Below, in pieces: positions 35,589-44,220 of a DNA stretch of 64,000 nt (position 1 is its first letter; the number at the start of each line of letters is the position of its first letter). The notes beneath the pieces were generated by a model. The model ran no database searches and was not told the DNA's origin. It saw only the letters and a list, made by a program, of their open reading frames with translations. Position numbers and translations under genes: made by a program. The DNA is from an uncultured Bacteroidales bacterium. Lineage in GTDB: Bacteria > Bacteroidota > Bacteroidia > Bacteroidales > UBA932. The DNA is taken from positions 68,729 to 132,728 of the forward strand of contig CALUPB010000002.1 in the NCBI GenBank assembly GCA_944322585.1, in the 5' to 3' direction.

Positions 35589-37418
35589 CTAATCCATATA
35601 AGGATAATAATCCCTGTAACTTTCTCCCGGCGTGACGGTCAGCTCCCTTATATAACCCGCACGGCGCCCGCCGATGAACGGAGCGGCCTTTACGGTCACG
35701 GGAGCATCGCCAGACAGCATTACAGGGGAAGAATAAAGGGCAGACCCGATGACCGGATCCGAACCGTCCAGGGTATAGCGCACTTCAGCCTCCGGATTTT
35801 CAGGCTCGATTTCCATTATGCTCCTGTCGCCCGATGCCGTGATTTCTATCTCTGGCGCGTTGTGCAGGTCATAGACATTCCAGCCCCGTGCCTCAAGAAT
35901 ATGTCTGTGGACATTCATCCTGTACCTGAAATCCTGCCAGTCCTTCCTGTCCGGACTGCTCCATGCCTGTTCCGCCACGGCAAGGAACCGCGGGAACATC
36001 ATATATTCGAGATGCTGTTCGTCAGGAATATACTCCGCCCAGGTGGAACCCTGGACACCGATAACGTATCCTGCCATTTCGGGCCGGATGAAAATGGAGG
36101 TATCCGGAGATACATATTTCCCCTGTACCATACTTTCATTCGCGGCAGCCGACTCCGGAGTGACCGGCACAGGATCGAAAGCATACATCTTCTTTATCGG
36201 AGAATAGCCGTACATCGCCTTGGGCTCCTGCTTCGGATCGGCCTGATACCAGTCGAAATACAGGATCTCCCCGGGCGTCATCACAGTCCTTATGCCCCTG
36301 TTCGCGGCAAGTATGCCGCCTCTCTGGCCTCTGTAAGTGTAAGACACGGACAGGCTGTCGAGGTCGTCGTTCACTATGATCTGGTCCCAGCCTGCCATGG
36401 CACGGCCGTGACTGTTCAGGAACTTCTGGAGCCTCGATATCATGTAGCATTGCAGTTCCGACACATCCGTCATCCCTTCGCGCCTCATCAGCTCTGTGCA
36501 GGCAGGACACTTTCCCCAGGCATGTTTCCTCGCCTCGTCTCCCCCTATATGGATGACTTCGGACGGGAACAGTTCCATGACTTCAAGAAGGACATTATCC
36601 GCGAACTCATAGACCTGCTCGTTTGCGGGACAGAACTCCCCGTTGCCATAACGGGTCCCGGTGCAGTTAAGATGAGGATAACCGACAAAGACCGCATCGG
36701 AATGCGCCGGAAACTCTATTTCCGGGATCACATTGATATGCCTTTCCGCCGCGTACGCCACAATCTCCCTTATGTCCTCTTTTGTAAAGAACCCGCCGTA
36801 GGCACCCGGATCGTCCTTCCTGCAGAACAGCCTGCTGTCCATTTCCCACCATCCGTCCCAGTCTTTCATCACCCGGTATGCCCCGAGTTCCGTAAGCAGG
36901 GGATAGCGGTCGATCTGTATTCTCCAGCCGCCGTTGTCCGTCAGATGGAAATGGAAGTTGTTGAACTTGTAACGACCCATCTCATCGAGTATTTTCAGCA
37001 CTTCTTCCTTGGAAAAGAAATGCCGGGACACATCCAGATGGATTCCCCGGTAAGGGAATCTCGGGCTGTCGTGTATAACGGCACATCTGACCCCCCTGCC
37101 GGAAACGAGCTGCATGAGAGTCTGCTTCCCGTAAAAAGCCCCGGCCTCAGTTGCCGCATTGATCCGTATGCCCTTGCGCGTGACTTCAAGTTCATAACCC
37201 TCCTCTCCGACGCTGCCATATCTGACAGAATCCACGCACACCTCCGCAAGCCGGCAGTAATCCTCCGGAGAAGAGGCTCCGCCAGCGGTGTAATACCCTC
37301 CATGAAACACCGCCTCGGACGGGACCGGTATCAATGCGGGAATATCATTGTCAGGGCCGGCACAGGACATCATGCAACAGAGACCGGCAATCAGGGAAAA
37401 TGTCTTTTTCATGATCAT
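35589..37418 (-). CDS. Glycoside hydrolase family 20 beta-N-acetylhexosaminidase
   Basis: 609 residues with a lipoprotein signal (lipobox MMSC). An N-terminal GH20b domain precedes the (beta/alpha)8 barrel, which starts near residue 120 with RGIHLDVSRHFFSKEEV. HIGGDEARKHAW holds the catalytic Asp-Glu pair (about residues 292-293). The Glu protonates while the Asp assists the substrate N-acetyl group. Towards the C-terminus is an FN3/CHB_HEX-like domain (VRYTLDGSDPV). The family removes terminal GlcNAc or GalNAc. The first ATG overlaps the upstream gene's stop by 4 bp; the ATG at 37412 (codon 3) is an alternative. Within the PUL it points to a HexNAc-containing glycan. Confidence 0.93.
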   Translation of the reverse strand: MIMKKTFSLIAGLCCMMSCAGPDNDIPALIPVPSEAVFHGGYYTAGGASSPEDYCRLAEVCVDSVRYGSVGEEGYELEVTRKGIRINAATEAGAFYGKQTLMQLVSGRGVRCAVIHDSPRFPYRGIHLDVSRHFFSKEEVLKILDEMGRYKFNNFHFHLTDNGGWRIQIDRYPLLTELGAYRVMKDWDGWWEMDSRLFCRKDDPGAYGGFFTKEDIREIVAYAAERHINVIPEIEFPAHSDAVFVGYPHLNCTGTRYGNGEFCPANEQVYEFADNVLLEVMELFPSEVIHIGGDEARKHAWGKCPACTELMRREGMTDVSELQCYMISRLQKFLNSHGRAMAGWDQIIVNDDLDSLSVSYTYRGQRGGILAANRGIRTVMTPGEILYFDWYQADPKQEPKAMYGYSPIKKMYAFDPVPVTPESAAANESMVQGKYVSPDTSIFIRPEMAGYVIGVQGSTWAEYIPDEQHLEYMMFPRFLAVAEQAWSSPDRKDWQDFRYRMNVHRHILEARGWNVYDLHNAPEIEITASGDRSIMEIEPENPEAEVRYTLDGSDPVIGSALYSSPVMLSGDAPVTVKAAPFIGGRRAGYIRELTVTPGESYRDYYPYMD

Positions 37419-38986
37419 TCGAACTTGACGTCAACATCTCCGTATATCTCGCATTCAGATCCCTCAGAAAGGATTTTCTGTCCTGCGAATGTAAAATTAC
37501 GGATTGTAAGGTTGGTAATACTGTGCTGGTTGGCATCTATATAGATGGCGGGAGTCGTCACACCGTTCCTGTCGTACACGGTGAAATTCTCCAGAAGCAC
37601 ATTGTCCATGTTGCACGGGCCGCTCATGTCCGGATATTGCCAGATGGCCACATTCCTGCCGGTCTTCCCTATGCTGTCGAACACAAGGTTCCTTGCAGTT
37701 ATGTTCTTCATGTCGCGGGCCGTGCCGCTATTCGTCCAGGCATATTCCGGAGAGGCATACTGCCCTATGGCGAAGGCGGCCCTCAAATCGTCAAGCGCCT
37801 CGCCTCCGGCATGGTGCAGGAATATGCAGTCCTCGACCGTCACATCGTGAAGGTATCCTGTCGCCTGTTCCCGGTTGCCGGCCTCGATCCCCACGACAAT
37901 CCCCCTGGCGAAATCGCCCCAGATGATATTGTCATGGACATGCACGTCATAAAGGTCGGAGACCGGAGAAGCATTGTGCCTGACTTTCAGGGTGATGCAG
38001 TCGTCATAGTTCCTCAGGAAACAGTTCCGTATCTCGACTGCATTGGAACAGACCACATCTATACCGTCGCCGTTCAATATATAACATATGGTATTCACCC
38101 CGTCGATCAGGACATCATAATAATTGTATATGGAAATGTTCCAGCTCGGGCCGTTGACAACGGTGATGTCCCTTATTTCAAGATCCTGGCGGCCCGCATC
38201 CCTGTCCGGATTGCACTCCAGGATAATCGCCCCCATACTCCATGACTGCTCTCCCCAATGCCTCAATCTGTCCCCGGACAGGATGCCATGTCCGGCAATC
38301 CTGCAGTGACTCCCGTCCACTACGACCCTTCCATACACTACCGCACCGTAATCTATATATAGAGTCTGCCCGTCAGTCAGGGTGATGTCTCCGGCATCAT
38401 GCTCCCCCGGGCCGTACCAGATTACTCCCGGATCACCTTCAGAAGGCTTGTCCGGGTCAGGCTCATATCCGAAAAGGAAAAGGTTGTGGTATCTGTCCCC
38501 GTCGAACTCCACGGACACCTTGGCCTTGTCAAGGGAAGGGATTTCAAACTCCACCGTATTGTCCCCGCAGTCCACCGGCACGATGGAATATGTACCTGGC
38601 CTTACTTCGACCGTGTTGAAAGTCCCTGTCCTTTTATGTACGCGCACTTTTACAGGAGAGGAAAAGTCCGCCTCGTATATGGAATAGGACATGGTATCCC
38701 TAAGCTCCTTGTCGTTCCCCCAGTCGTTCCAGATCTGGCTGTGCTTTGCGGCGTCGGAACAAAGGGCGTCATACACCTTTACGCTTTTCCATTCGTTGTC
38801 CGCAAGGATATATACATCATAATGGCCATTGTCCCCGGTATATTCGTTGTCGACGGTTATTTCAGGAGTGTCCGGAACGCCCGGACTGTCCGGAGATCCT
38901 GGAGTCACAGGAGGGCGGGCGGCACTGTCACATGCATTCAGCATAAAGACACCCGCCAGCAATGCGATCATAGTATCGGTTCTCAT
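37415..38986 (-). CDS. Right-handed beta-helix glycosidase, GH28/GH49-like
   Basis: 523 residues with a lipoprotein signal (lipobox LNAC) and a proline-rich linker (PPVTPGSPDSPGVPDTP). The N-terminal beta domain ends near residue 180. A pectin-lyase-fold beta-helix follows: DGQTLYIDYGAVVYG, then NGDGIDVVC and NYDDCITLKVRHN. NxD and DD are the usual GH28 catalytic aspartate pattern, and VRHN and GIVVGIE replace the RIK and GHG motifs. I infer a glycosidase of the GH28 or GH49 clan with uncertain specificity. It is the first gene of the leftward PUL arm. Confidence 0.75.
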   Translation of the reverse strand: MRTDTMIALLAGVFMLNACDSAARPPVTPGSPDSPGVPDTPEITVDNEYTGDNGHYDVYILADNEWKSVKVYDALCSDAAKHSQIWNDWGNDKELRDTMSYSIYEADFSSPVKVRVHKRTGTFNTVEVRPGTYSIVPVDCGDNTVEFEIPSLDKAKVSVEFDGDRYHNLFLFGYEPDPDKPSEGDPGVIWYGPGEHDAGDITLTDGQTLYIDYGAVVYGRVVVDGSHCRIAGHGILSGDRLRHWGEQSWSMGAIILECNPDRDAGRQDLEIRDITVVNGPSWNISIYNYYDVLIDGVNTICYILNGDGIDVVCSNAVEIRNCFLRNYDDCITLKVRHNASPVSDLYDVHVHDNIIWGDFARGIVVGIEAGNREQATGYLHDVTVEDCIFLHHAGGEALDDLRAAFAIGQYASPEYAWTNSGTARDMKNITARNLVFDSIGKTGRNVAIWQYPDMSGPCNMDNVLLENFTVYDRNGVTTPAIYIDANQHSITNLTIRNFTFAGQKILSEGSECEIYGDVDVKFE

Positions 38987-39016
38987 ACTTACCGGTCATT
39001 GTTTGTTATTGTTTTC

Positions 39017-39045
39017 AAAGGTAGAAAATATACCGCATTGTCAAG
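39017..39045 (-). promoter_or_regulatory. Promoter of the leftward PUL arm
   Basis: On the minus strand TTG (39045-39043) precedes TACCTTTG (39024-39017) with an 18-nt gap. This fits the Bacteroidota -33/-7 pattern. It lies about 31 bp upstream of the GH28-like gene start at 38986. Confidence 0.65.
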
Positions 39046-39140
39046 GTGGAAAAAATACCGGAAAAGGCGGCTGTCTTCGGTGGCTGCAGGGCAAATCCCC
39101 GTTTTCGCCGGCCCGAGGGGAAATATTCCGGTAAAATTTA

Positions 39141-39173
39141 CCCCCCCCGATTGACACGGGAACTATATCTTTG
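39141..39173 (+). promoter_or_regulatory. Rightward PUL promoter with C8 tract
   Basis: TATCTTTG at 39166-39173 matches TAnnTTTG and lies 28 bp before the ATG at 39202. The -33 position has no TTTG. A run of eight C (39141-39148) sits just upstream. A poor -33 would fit a promoter that needs an activator such as the HTCS. The C tract could vary in length by slippage. Confidence 0.55.
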
Positions 39174-39201
39174 AAAATACCAAATCAATAACACTAATGC
39201 T

Positions 39202-40941
39202 ATGAAACACATTACAGCTTTTTTCGCCATCATGACAGGACTTTTCCTTCTCGGGTGCGAAAAGGAACCCGAACAGGGAGGACAGGACACGTCAGGTGTA
39301 CCTTTCTCTTCAGTGAAATTCACCATAGGGGAAGAAACAGTGGAAGGTGTGGTTTCTGACAGGACCATAACCATACAGTTCCAGGAAGTGGAGGATTTCA
39401 CCTCGGCTTCCATGACCATCGAACTCAATCCTGGCTATACGCTCACTTATCCGACCGACCTTGCCAATGTCAATCTCTCCGAGGCTCCGGTGCTCAACTT
39501 CCGTGCTCCGGACAACAGTATCGTAAAATATACCATAGTAGTAAAATCATACGCACTCGTCATTGCCGACGCCTCACTTATCTCGGTCAACAGTCTCGAA
39601 CCGGGACAGAATGTAACTTTCGACAATGCCGCAAAGCAGATTGTCATTACTTTCGACAAGGGACAGATGAAGCCGGAGGATATCACACTTACTTTCAATG
39701 AAGGCGCCCTCCAGTCCGAAACAACAGTCCAGGAAGATCTTGCTTTCGACTTTACGGAAGGACTGGTTCAGCCGCTGAAATTCACTGTCGGGGATCAGGA
39801 AAGGGAATATTCTGTAAAATTGGACGTGACCAGTGTCATTCCATATACGGCCCGCTCCATCGGATTCACTGACGAGACATCTTCATATATAAGTGAGACT
39901 GAGAATCTGTATGGGATCGAGGTTTACCGTACAAACGCCCCGGGCATTCCTGTCCCTCTTTTCTGCCTGACAACATGCTGGATGGGAGAAAATCCTTTCC
40001 CTTGGGATCGCTATTGCCAGGTTGACCCGGACGGAGACGGTGAAACTGAAGCTGATAACAATTATCTGAACACCCACGACGGCTTCTCTTTTATGGGAGA
40101 CTGGACAGCGGACAGACGTACAATGATGTGTACCGGAGAATTCCTTATCGTGACTTTCGACCAGAATAGCGTTGCGGGGAACATAGTAAGCGACCAGGGC
40201 CTGTCATTGGATGTAAACGACATGACAAATCTTATAGCTGTCAGCGGGGCGAGGACTGCAGAGGAAGGGAATGAAGACGATGTCCAGAGGACAATCTATG
40301 TCGACGGGTCATATATATACCAGGAAAAGGATCCGACCAGTGGCGAGCCGGAATACCGCGGAGCCCTCGGTTTCGACGCCAGCGGGAAAATGCACTTCAC
40401 CACAATGATTCCTTCAGATTCCCCGACCCAGATACCTCTCAACCTCACACAGGAGAAACCTGACCTGAGTGCGGCCTCTCCATGGGAAATACGGGACGCT
40501 GTCACAAGCATGCCGTTCGCATACCGGGACGGATACGCATTGGAGTTCAGGGACGTATTCCACAATGACTATTACGACGGATGGTATGGTGCTTTCGGTT
40601 ACGGATGGAACAGTTTCTATTCCGGACGTGCCGTCATAGGACGTACATACGACAACAAGATAGGTATCGCCATCGTCAAACCCGGATATGACGTATACGA
40701 CAACCAGCCGGAAGGATATGACTGCCGTCCTGTCGGATATTCCTATCCGCAGATGTGCTATATCCTCAGCCAGCTCGGATGGAGGGATGTGTTCCCGCTA
40801 TTCTTCAACAGTAAGGAAGCAGGCAACCTTGAATGCAACATAAAACTGAACGGGCAGCTCCTGATGAATTACGACAATCCGAAAGACTTCGTCAAGACCA
40901 GTTCATACTGCATCTGCTTCGACCCTAAAGAGCAAGAATAA
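39202..40941 (+). CDS. PUL surface lipoprotein with possible phosphodiester-glycosidase-like C-terminal region
   Basis: 579 residues. Lipoprotein signal (lipobox LLGC) followed by acidic EKEPEQ, as often seen for surface export. Two N-terminal Ig-like repeats of the DUF5018 kind (about 30-120 and 120-205; SLEPGQNVTFDNAAKQIVIT). The C-terminal half has RAVIGRTYDNKIGIAIVKPG, then YSYPQMCYILSQLGWRD and LNGQLLMNY. Spacing and order recall the NAGPA phosphodiester glycosidase domain, but the usual DGGGS active-site loop reads FNSKEAG, so activity is doubtful. It is the first gene of the SusCD operon. It could equally be a surface glycan-binding protein. Low certainty for the domain call. Confidence 0.6.
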   Translation: MKHITAFFAIMTGLFLLGCEKEPEQGGQDTSGVPFSSVKFTIGEETVEGVVSDRTITIQFQEVEDFTSASMTIELNPGYTLTYPTDLANVNLSEAPVLNFRAPDNSIVKYTIVVKSYALVIADASLISVNSLEPGQNVTFDNAAKQIVITFDKGQMKPEDITLTFNEGALQSETTVQEDLAFDFTEGLVQPLKFTVGDQEREYSVKLDVTSVIPYTARSIGFTDETSSYISETENLYGIEVYRTNAPGIPVPLFCLTTCWMGENPFPWDRYCQVDPDGDGETEADNNYLNTHDGFSFMGDWTADRRTMMCTGEFLIVTFDQNSVAGNIVSDQGLSLDVNDMTNLIAVSGARTAEEGNEDDVQRTIYVDGSYIYQEKDPTSGEPEYRGALGFDASGKMHFTTMIPSDSPTQIPLNLTQEKPDLSAASPWEIRDAVTSMPFAYRDGYALEFRDVFHNDYYDGWYGAFGYGWNSFYSGRAVIGRTYDNKIGIAIVKPGYDVYDNQPEGYDCRPVGYSYPQMCYILSQLGWRDVFPLFFNSKEAGNLECNIKLNGQLLMNYDNPKDFVKTSSYCICFDPKEQE

Positions 40942-40965
40942 CACTACAGACTAACCACTGTCAAC

Positions 40966-43900
40966 ATGAACAAGATAGCCACTTTGACACTGACGGTCCT
41001 GATGCTGTCAACGGTATGCCATTTCCCGGCAGCGGGCAGCAGGACATCAGCGGGCAGTGAGACTGCCCTATCCTCCCCGCAAAGGGAGACCGTCTACAGC
41101 GGGAAAGTGATAGATTCCCGTACGAAGGAACCCCTGATAGGGGCAGGAGTAATCCTGAGGGACCAAAGGACAGTCGGGGTGGCTACAGACCTCGACGGGA
41201 GTTTCTCCATCAGTGTTCCTGACGGAGTAAAGCCTGTATTCGAAGTCTCGTATATCAACTACGAAAGTACATTCATAAGTCCGTCGCGTACCTCCGGCAT
41301 CGTTGTGGAACTGGAGCCATCGTCCACTCTTTTGGATGAAGTCCAGGTCATAGCCTACGGTTCGCAGAGGAAGGTGTCCATCACGGGCTCCATCTCCTCC
41401 ATCAACCAGGAAGAGCTGCTCAAGTCCCCGAGCGGGAGTATTGCCAACAGCCTTGCCGGAGCGCTGACGGGAATTTCATCCGTCCAGGTGTCGGGACAGC
41501 CCGGAGCGGAAGACCCCACAATCTATGTCCGAGGGTCGAGTACCCTGAATGATGCCGCCTCCACCCCGCTCATTCTCGTGGACGGGGTAGAGCGGTCATT
41601 CTTCCAGATGGATCCGAACGAGATAGCAAGCATAACGGTACTGAAGGATGCGGCTTCGACTGCCGTATTCGGAGTAAGGGGAGCCAACGGAGTAATCCTC
41701 GTAACCACGAAACGGGGCGAGGAAGGCAAAATGCAGATATCCTGGTCCTCCAATTTCGGCATCACGCAACCGCTCCGCCATCTGAAGAATGTGAGCAGCT
41801 ATGAATACGGTCTTCTCTACAATGAAGCCCAGACATTGGACAATCCGTCCATTTCCGAAAGCGGTCTCATGTTCTCCCCTTACGTTCTTGAACTGTTCAG
41901 GACCAACGCAGACCCGATAATGTTCCCGAATACGGACTGGGACGACTACATCTTCAAGGATCTGGCATGGCAGACCCAGCACAACATCACCATGTCCGGA
42001 GGCTCGAAACGGTTCAGATACTTCGTCTCGCTGGGTTATCTCTACCAGGACGGTATCCTGAAACGTTTCGACATGACCTACAACCCGAACTATACCTACA
42101 ACAGGTACAACTACAGGGGCAACGTCGACATCGACATCACCAATACGACAAATCTGAAAATCAATCTCGGAGGCATAGTCGGAAGAAAGAACGAGCCTAC
42201 AACGTACAACCTCTGGGAAAATATAATGTGGTGCACCCCGTTCTCCAGCCCGGGCTTCGTGGACGGACATTATGTAAAGTCCGGGAACGAATACTACATC
42301 CCGTTGCAGGACCAGGATGCCATAGACCTGTTCTACAACTACGGACATACCGTCACTACATCCAATACCCTCAACATGGATCTCCAGCTGACCCAGAAAC
42401 TGGATTTCATTACAGAAGGGCTCAGCATCAACCTGAAAGGAGCATACAACTCGGTCTACAACGTCGCCGTCACAAGAAATCCTACGGCAGTCCCTTCCAC
42501 CTACAGGACAGCCATGTACATGGGATATTTCACACAGCCGGGGATGGACATCTCCAATCCGATGTACGACAATACTATAGTATACCGTACATCAGGCATC
42601 GACGGGCTGGACGAACCCGAAAGCTACGGCACGTCGACATGGCACAACCGCAACTGGTACCTCGAAGGCAGCATCAACTACAGCCGTGCCTTCGGAGACC
42701 ACGAGGTCAGCGCACTTCTGCTCTACAACCAGTCCAAGACCTATTATCCTGCGGAATTCAAGGAAATCCCTACGGCCTACGTCGGGTATGTGGGCCGTAT
42801 CACATACAACTACAAAAGGAAATATCTGGTTGACTTCAACGTCGGCTATAACGGCTCGGAGAACTTCGCTCCGGGGATGAGGTACGGTCTGTTCCCGGCC
42901 GGTTCGGTAGGCTGGGTCATCTCCGAGGAGCCATGGATGAAGGGGACGAAAGGCTGGCTCGACTTCCTGAAGATAAGGGCTTCATACGGACTCGTCGGAA
43001 ACGACAAATACAGCGGTTCCCGTTTCCTTTTCCTCAACGGTTCATGGAACCCCTACAATTCCATCTGGGCATGGGGATCGAGCGGAAGCTGGCAGTTCGG
43101 CTCACAGTACAGTCCCAACCTTCTTTACGATGCAGCGGAAAATGCCGTAGGCAATCCGATAGTAAGCTGGGAAAAGGTACTGAAACAGAATTACGGAATA
43201 GATCTGGTCCTGTTCAGGCAGCAGCTCAACATAACGGCGGACATATTCTTCGAGCACAGATATGACATACTTTCCACCAGGAACACCCTGCCTGACATCA
43301 CTGCAATCGATCTCCCGATGATGAATCTGGGAATAGTGGACAACCACGGATACGAACTTACGGTCGGATGGAGGTCGAAGGCGAGGGAATTCAACTACTG
43401 GCTGCAGGGGAACATCTCCTTTGCGAGGAATACCATCAAATATATGGACGAAGTCGTCCCTAACGAACCGTATATGGCAGAAACGGGCCGGAGCATAGGG
43501 CTCAACTACGGTTACGTGTTCGACAGGTTCCTGACGGAAGCGGACTTCGACTCCGAAGGCAAACTGCTGGCAACGGATGCTTCCGGAAAGAAAATTCCGA
43601 CCATGACCACGGTAAGTACGCCGAAACCGGGAGATTCCCTGTTCAAGGACATGAATGGAGACGGCGTGGTGAATACGGATGACTGCACATTCTTCGGCTA
43701 CAGCTCCAGACCTGAATACGTCGCCGGATTTATGGCGGGATTCGAATGGAGGGGGCTCGGATTCTCGATGCAGTGGACAGGTGCATGGAACGCTTCAAGG
43801 ATGATAGCGGGAGAGATGAGGGAGCCTTTCGGTTCGCAGAATTCACGCTCACTGCTTACCTATCTTGCGGACGGGAGATGGACTCCGGAGAATGCGGCAA

Positions 43901-44208
43901 ACGCCCGGTTCCCGAGGCTCACGTTCAGCAACAAGTCGCATTATCTTCTCGACTCCGACCTCTGGCTCATCGATGCCTCCTATCTGAGGCTCAAGACTGC
44001 CGAGATTTCATACACATTCCGGGACGGGAGATTCCTCGACAGGCTCGGAATAAGTTCGGTAAAGATGTTCGTAAACGGATACAACCTGCTGACCCTTTTC
44101 TCCGATTTAGAGAAACTGGACATAGACCCGGAAGGGAACACCAACGGTTATGACAACAAGTATCCGAACAACAGGATATACAACATCGGCTTCAACATCA
44201 CTTTCTAA
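40966..44208 (+). CDS. SusC/RagA-family TonB-dependent outer membrane transporter (first)
   Basis: 1080 residues. Signal peptide, then a carboxypeptidase-regulatory-like domain (VIDSRTKEPLIGAGVILRDQ, DLDGSFSISVPDG), the SusC plug (IYVRGSSTLNDAASTPLILV, then ITVLKDAASTAVFGVRGANG) and a 22-strand barrel that ends in the aromatic residue of NIGFNITF. It imports oligosaccharides held by its SusD partner, encoded 12 bp downstream. It is the second gene of the rightward PUL operon, 24 bp after the lipoprotein gene. Confidence 0.96.
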   Translation: MNKIATLTLTVLMLSTVCHFPAAGSRTSAGSETALSSPQRETVYSGKVIDSRTKEPLIGAGVILRDQRTVGVATDLDGSFSISVPDGVKPVFEVSYINYESTFISPSRTSGIVVELEPSSTLLDEVQVIAYGSQRKVSITGSISSINQEELLKSPSGSIANSLAGALTGISSVQVSGQPGAEDPTIYVRGSSTLNDAASTPLILVDGVERSFFQMDPNEIASITVLKDAASTAVFGVRGANGVILVTTKRGEEGKMQISWSSNFGITQPLRHLKNVSSYEYGLLYNEAQTLDNPSISESGLMFSPYVLELFRTNADPIMFPNTDWDDYIFKDLAWQTQHNITMSGGSKRFRYFVSLGYLYQDGILKRFDMTYNPNYTYNRYNYRGNVDIDITNTTNLKINLGGIVGRKNEPTTYNLWENIMWCTPFSSPGFVDGHYVKSGNEYYIPLQDQDAIDLFYNYGHTVTTSNTLNMDLQLTQKLDFITEGLSINLKGAYNSVYNVAVTRNPTAVPSTYRTAMYMGYFTQPGMDISNPMYDNTIVYRTSGIDGLDEPESYGTSTWHNRNWYLEGSINYSRAFGDHEVSALLLYNQSKTYYPAEFKEIPTAYVGYVGRITYNYKRKYLVDFNVGYNGSENFAPGMRYGLFPAGSVGWVISEEPWMKGTKGWLDFLKIRASYGLVGNDKYSGSRFLFLNGSWNPYNSIWAWGSSGSWQFGSQYSPNLLYDAAENAVGNPIVSWEKVLKQNYGIDLVLFRQQLNITADIFFEHRYDILSTRNTLPDITAIDLPMMNLGIVDNHGYELTVGWRSKAREFNYWLQGNISFARNTIKYMDEVVPNEPYMAETGRSIGLNYGYVFDRFLTEADFDSEGKLLATDASGKKIPTMTTVSTPKPGDSLFKDMNGDGVVNTDDCTFFGYSSRPEYVAGFMAGFEWRGLGFSMQWTGAWNASRMIAGEMREPFGSQNSRSLLTYLADGRWTPENAANARFPRLTFSNKSHYLLDSDLWLIDASYLRLKTAEISYTFRDGRFLDRLGISSVKMFVNGYNLLTLFSDLEKLDIDPEGNTNGYDNKYPNNRIYNIGFNITF

Positions 44209-44220
44209 AGGAAAACGACT

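Noticed and set aside
35862-37544. 560-codon open frame on the plus strand, opposite GH20
   Set aside because: Covers the GH20 gene on the opposite strand; no recognisable protein and no ribosome-binding site.
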